This document shows, in pieces, positions 62,534 to 64,000 of a stretch of 64,000 nucleotides of DNA. This stretch comes from Clusia tigrina (Eukaryota > Arthropoda > Insecta > Diptera > Clusiidae): assembly GCA_920105625.2 (NCBI GenBank), contig OV050032.1, positions 20,789,981 through 20,853,980 of the forward strand, given 5' to 3'. The position numbers and the translations under genes are program-made. Numbering within the stretch: the stretch's first letter is position 1; each line of letters starts with the position of its first letter. A model generated the notes under the pieces. That model saw nothing but the letters and a program-made list of their open reading frames with translations. It ran no database searches and had not been told where the DNA came from.

Positions 62534-64000
62534 CCATAACCCACCCAAGCAAATCATACGAAGAATTGAGTTGAATATATTACTAAAAGTGCACTACAAA
62601 CATCAATCTTAACAACTTTCTTAGATAACATTATCTTTACCCAACAGGTTCATTAGCTGGCAAAATTAAAACATCTCCTGAGACTGATATGCGTTTTTCG
62701 CAAAATCATTTAAGACAATGTCATGCAAGTGGTAATTTCCTGCTGGGTGAATGCTCATGTGTGTATTACTGTGTGATTTTTTGTTGGTTTGTTGACACAT
62801 TTTAGTGTTACTTTAGCTTAATCCACATTTTATTTGCTATCTTAAAAGTGCTTAACTCAGTTTTGTCGCAATTTTCCTTCCACTTCCACTTCCATTTCTT
62901 TTTCGTTCATAGTTGTTGTCTTTATGCTGGGGCTGTGTGGGTGTTATCACGTGTGTGTGTGGTGTGTGCTCTGGCTTTTGTTGTTTTTATAGCTATGCTG
63001 CCGAGCAAGACGTCAAGCGCCTGTAAATCTGCTACGTTTTCTTTGCTGTTCATAGACAATTTAGTTGTTAAATCATTGGGAGTTACCAGAGCTGGCTAGT
63101 TTGCACTGCACTGCTCGCTGTGTATGTGTGTGTGTGTGTGTGATGTTTTATGTATTCGCGAGTGTATATATATGCGTGTTTATAGTTGGCTGCTTCATAT
63201 GCTCTTTGCACAAATAGTCATCGTAGCAGCAGCACAGCTAGAAGATGGCACATACATGGGCACACTCTCTGATTAGACGCTTGTACTGCCGTAACGTATT
63301 TATGCCCAATGATTAGTAAGTAGCCTTGAACAACCGTTTGCTGAAGCAAGTGTGTAAGAAAGTTTTCACATTCAACTTAATTTTATTAAGCAATTTTGCT
63401 GGCACATCTCCAATAAGAGACTTGATCCTTTGCACAGTTAAAGTTTGCCACTTGTACTCTTTTATAACTTTATTAAAGTGACTTCTAGCTTATAAAAAGG
63501 AGAAAACACATGCACTGTATATGCAAACCCTCACGCAAACACGCTAATTAAGCTAATCAGCGTAAATACAAATCGTACACTTGCATTTATCCTTGTGATG
63601 GAGCGATTTACACGATCACGCGTCAATGCCACTGAAATTGAGAATAGGGAAGAATAGGCCTGCAAACGATGCAGGCAAAATCAGTTTCCTTGACACTCAC
63701 TGCCAATCGTGTAAAACTACCCAATTACATGGACGGAGAGAGTGGTTTTATAAAGGACAGGCAAGTGGTGGATCCTCTCTGATAACAGAAATGCATAAAG
63801 GACTCAGTACACACACTTCCGATCGTCTAATTTGCGGTACGAGTATTTATATCTATATATATTTCAATTTTCAACCCATTCTTAGCCATACGCATACTAA
63901 ATCCGATCTGAGGGCAGTCAAGAAATCACCTCATTAGGGAGTGTTCACAAACTAAATTGAAAAATTGAATTTAAGGAAGGCAATCACTCAAGATAGGAGT
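62534..64000. other. Intronic DNA to the window edge
   Basis: (GT)n at 63121-63141 and AT-rich sequence. No exon resembling the next glypican exon is visible before the edge. Confidence 0.4.

Overview
The window looks like nuclear DNA of a higher (acalyptrate) fly. A tephritid fruit fly is my best guess, but that is inference. The grounds are a fly-type glypican first exon, AT-rich non-coding DNA full of CAA/GTT, CA/GT and AT microsatellites, and non-LTR, mariner and MITE relics typical of dipteran introns. Very little of the 64 kb is coding, and nearly all long open frames are by-products of simple repeats. There is no sign of bacterial, organellar or viral sequence. || Left part, 1-8300: intergenic DNA with two modest gene candidates that converge on each other. 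One is a small intronless gene on the plus strand (4663-5052, product not recognised). The other is a probable gene end or small gene on the minus strand (6348-6683, product not recognised). Each has an AATAAA signal downstream of its stop. Around them lie minisatellites, two copies of a tRNA-derived SINE, a poly-A retroposed fragment with target-site duplications, and a 308-bp MITE inserted into an older duplicated sequence. || 8300-11095: a long leader and promoter-like region followed by the first coding exon of a glypican, which I identify as dally (division abnormally delayed). The exon carries the signal peptide and the start of the cysteine-rich domain, and it ends at a clean GTAAGC donor at 11096. 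I see no second glypican exon in the window, so 11096-64000 is probably one intron of more than 52.9 kb. A very long first intron fits what I recall of dally in Drosophila. || Inside the intron: an internally deleted mariner with 37-bp terminal repeats (11.6-12.1 kb); a 1.04-kb 12-bp minisatellite that stays open in several frames (15.4-16.4 kb); a 2.2-kb satellite of 45 units of 49 bp with higher-order structure (22.6-24.8 kb); several 5'-truncated LINE 3' ends sharing a CCTAACCTAAC tail (18.8, 42.2 and 62.5 kb) plus related C-terminal coding fragments (28.2 and 41.1 kb); a TTAA-flanked MITE (41.3 kb); a pure (AT)n tract of about 450 bp (42.3-42.8 kb); (CTG)24 (48.4 kb); a 1.26-kb pyrimidine (CT-rich) tract (49.95-51.2 kb); and a pogo/Tigger-like MITE next to a third SINE copy (53.1-53.6 kb). 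|| The most interesting observations are the SINE family with its shared non-tRNA body, the strong over-representation of the octamer TACGAGTA/TACTCGTA across the whole window, the two ordered tandem arrays, and several small DNA transposons defined here by their termini and target sites. I did not find a new multi-gene system.
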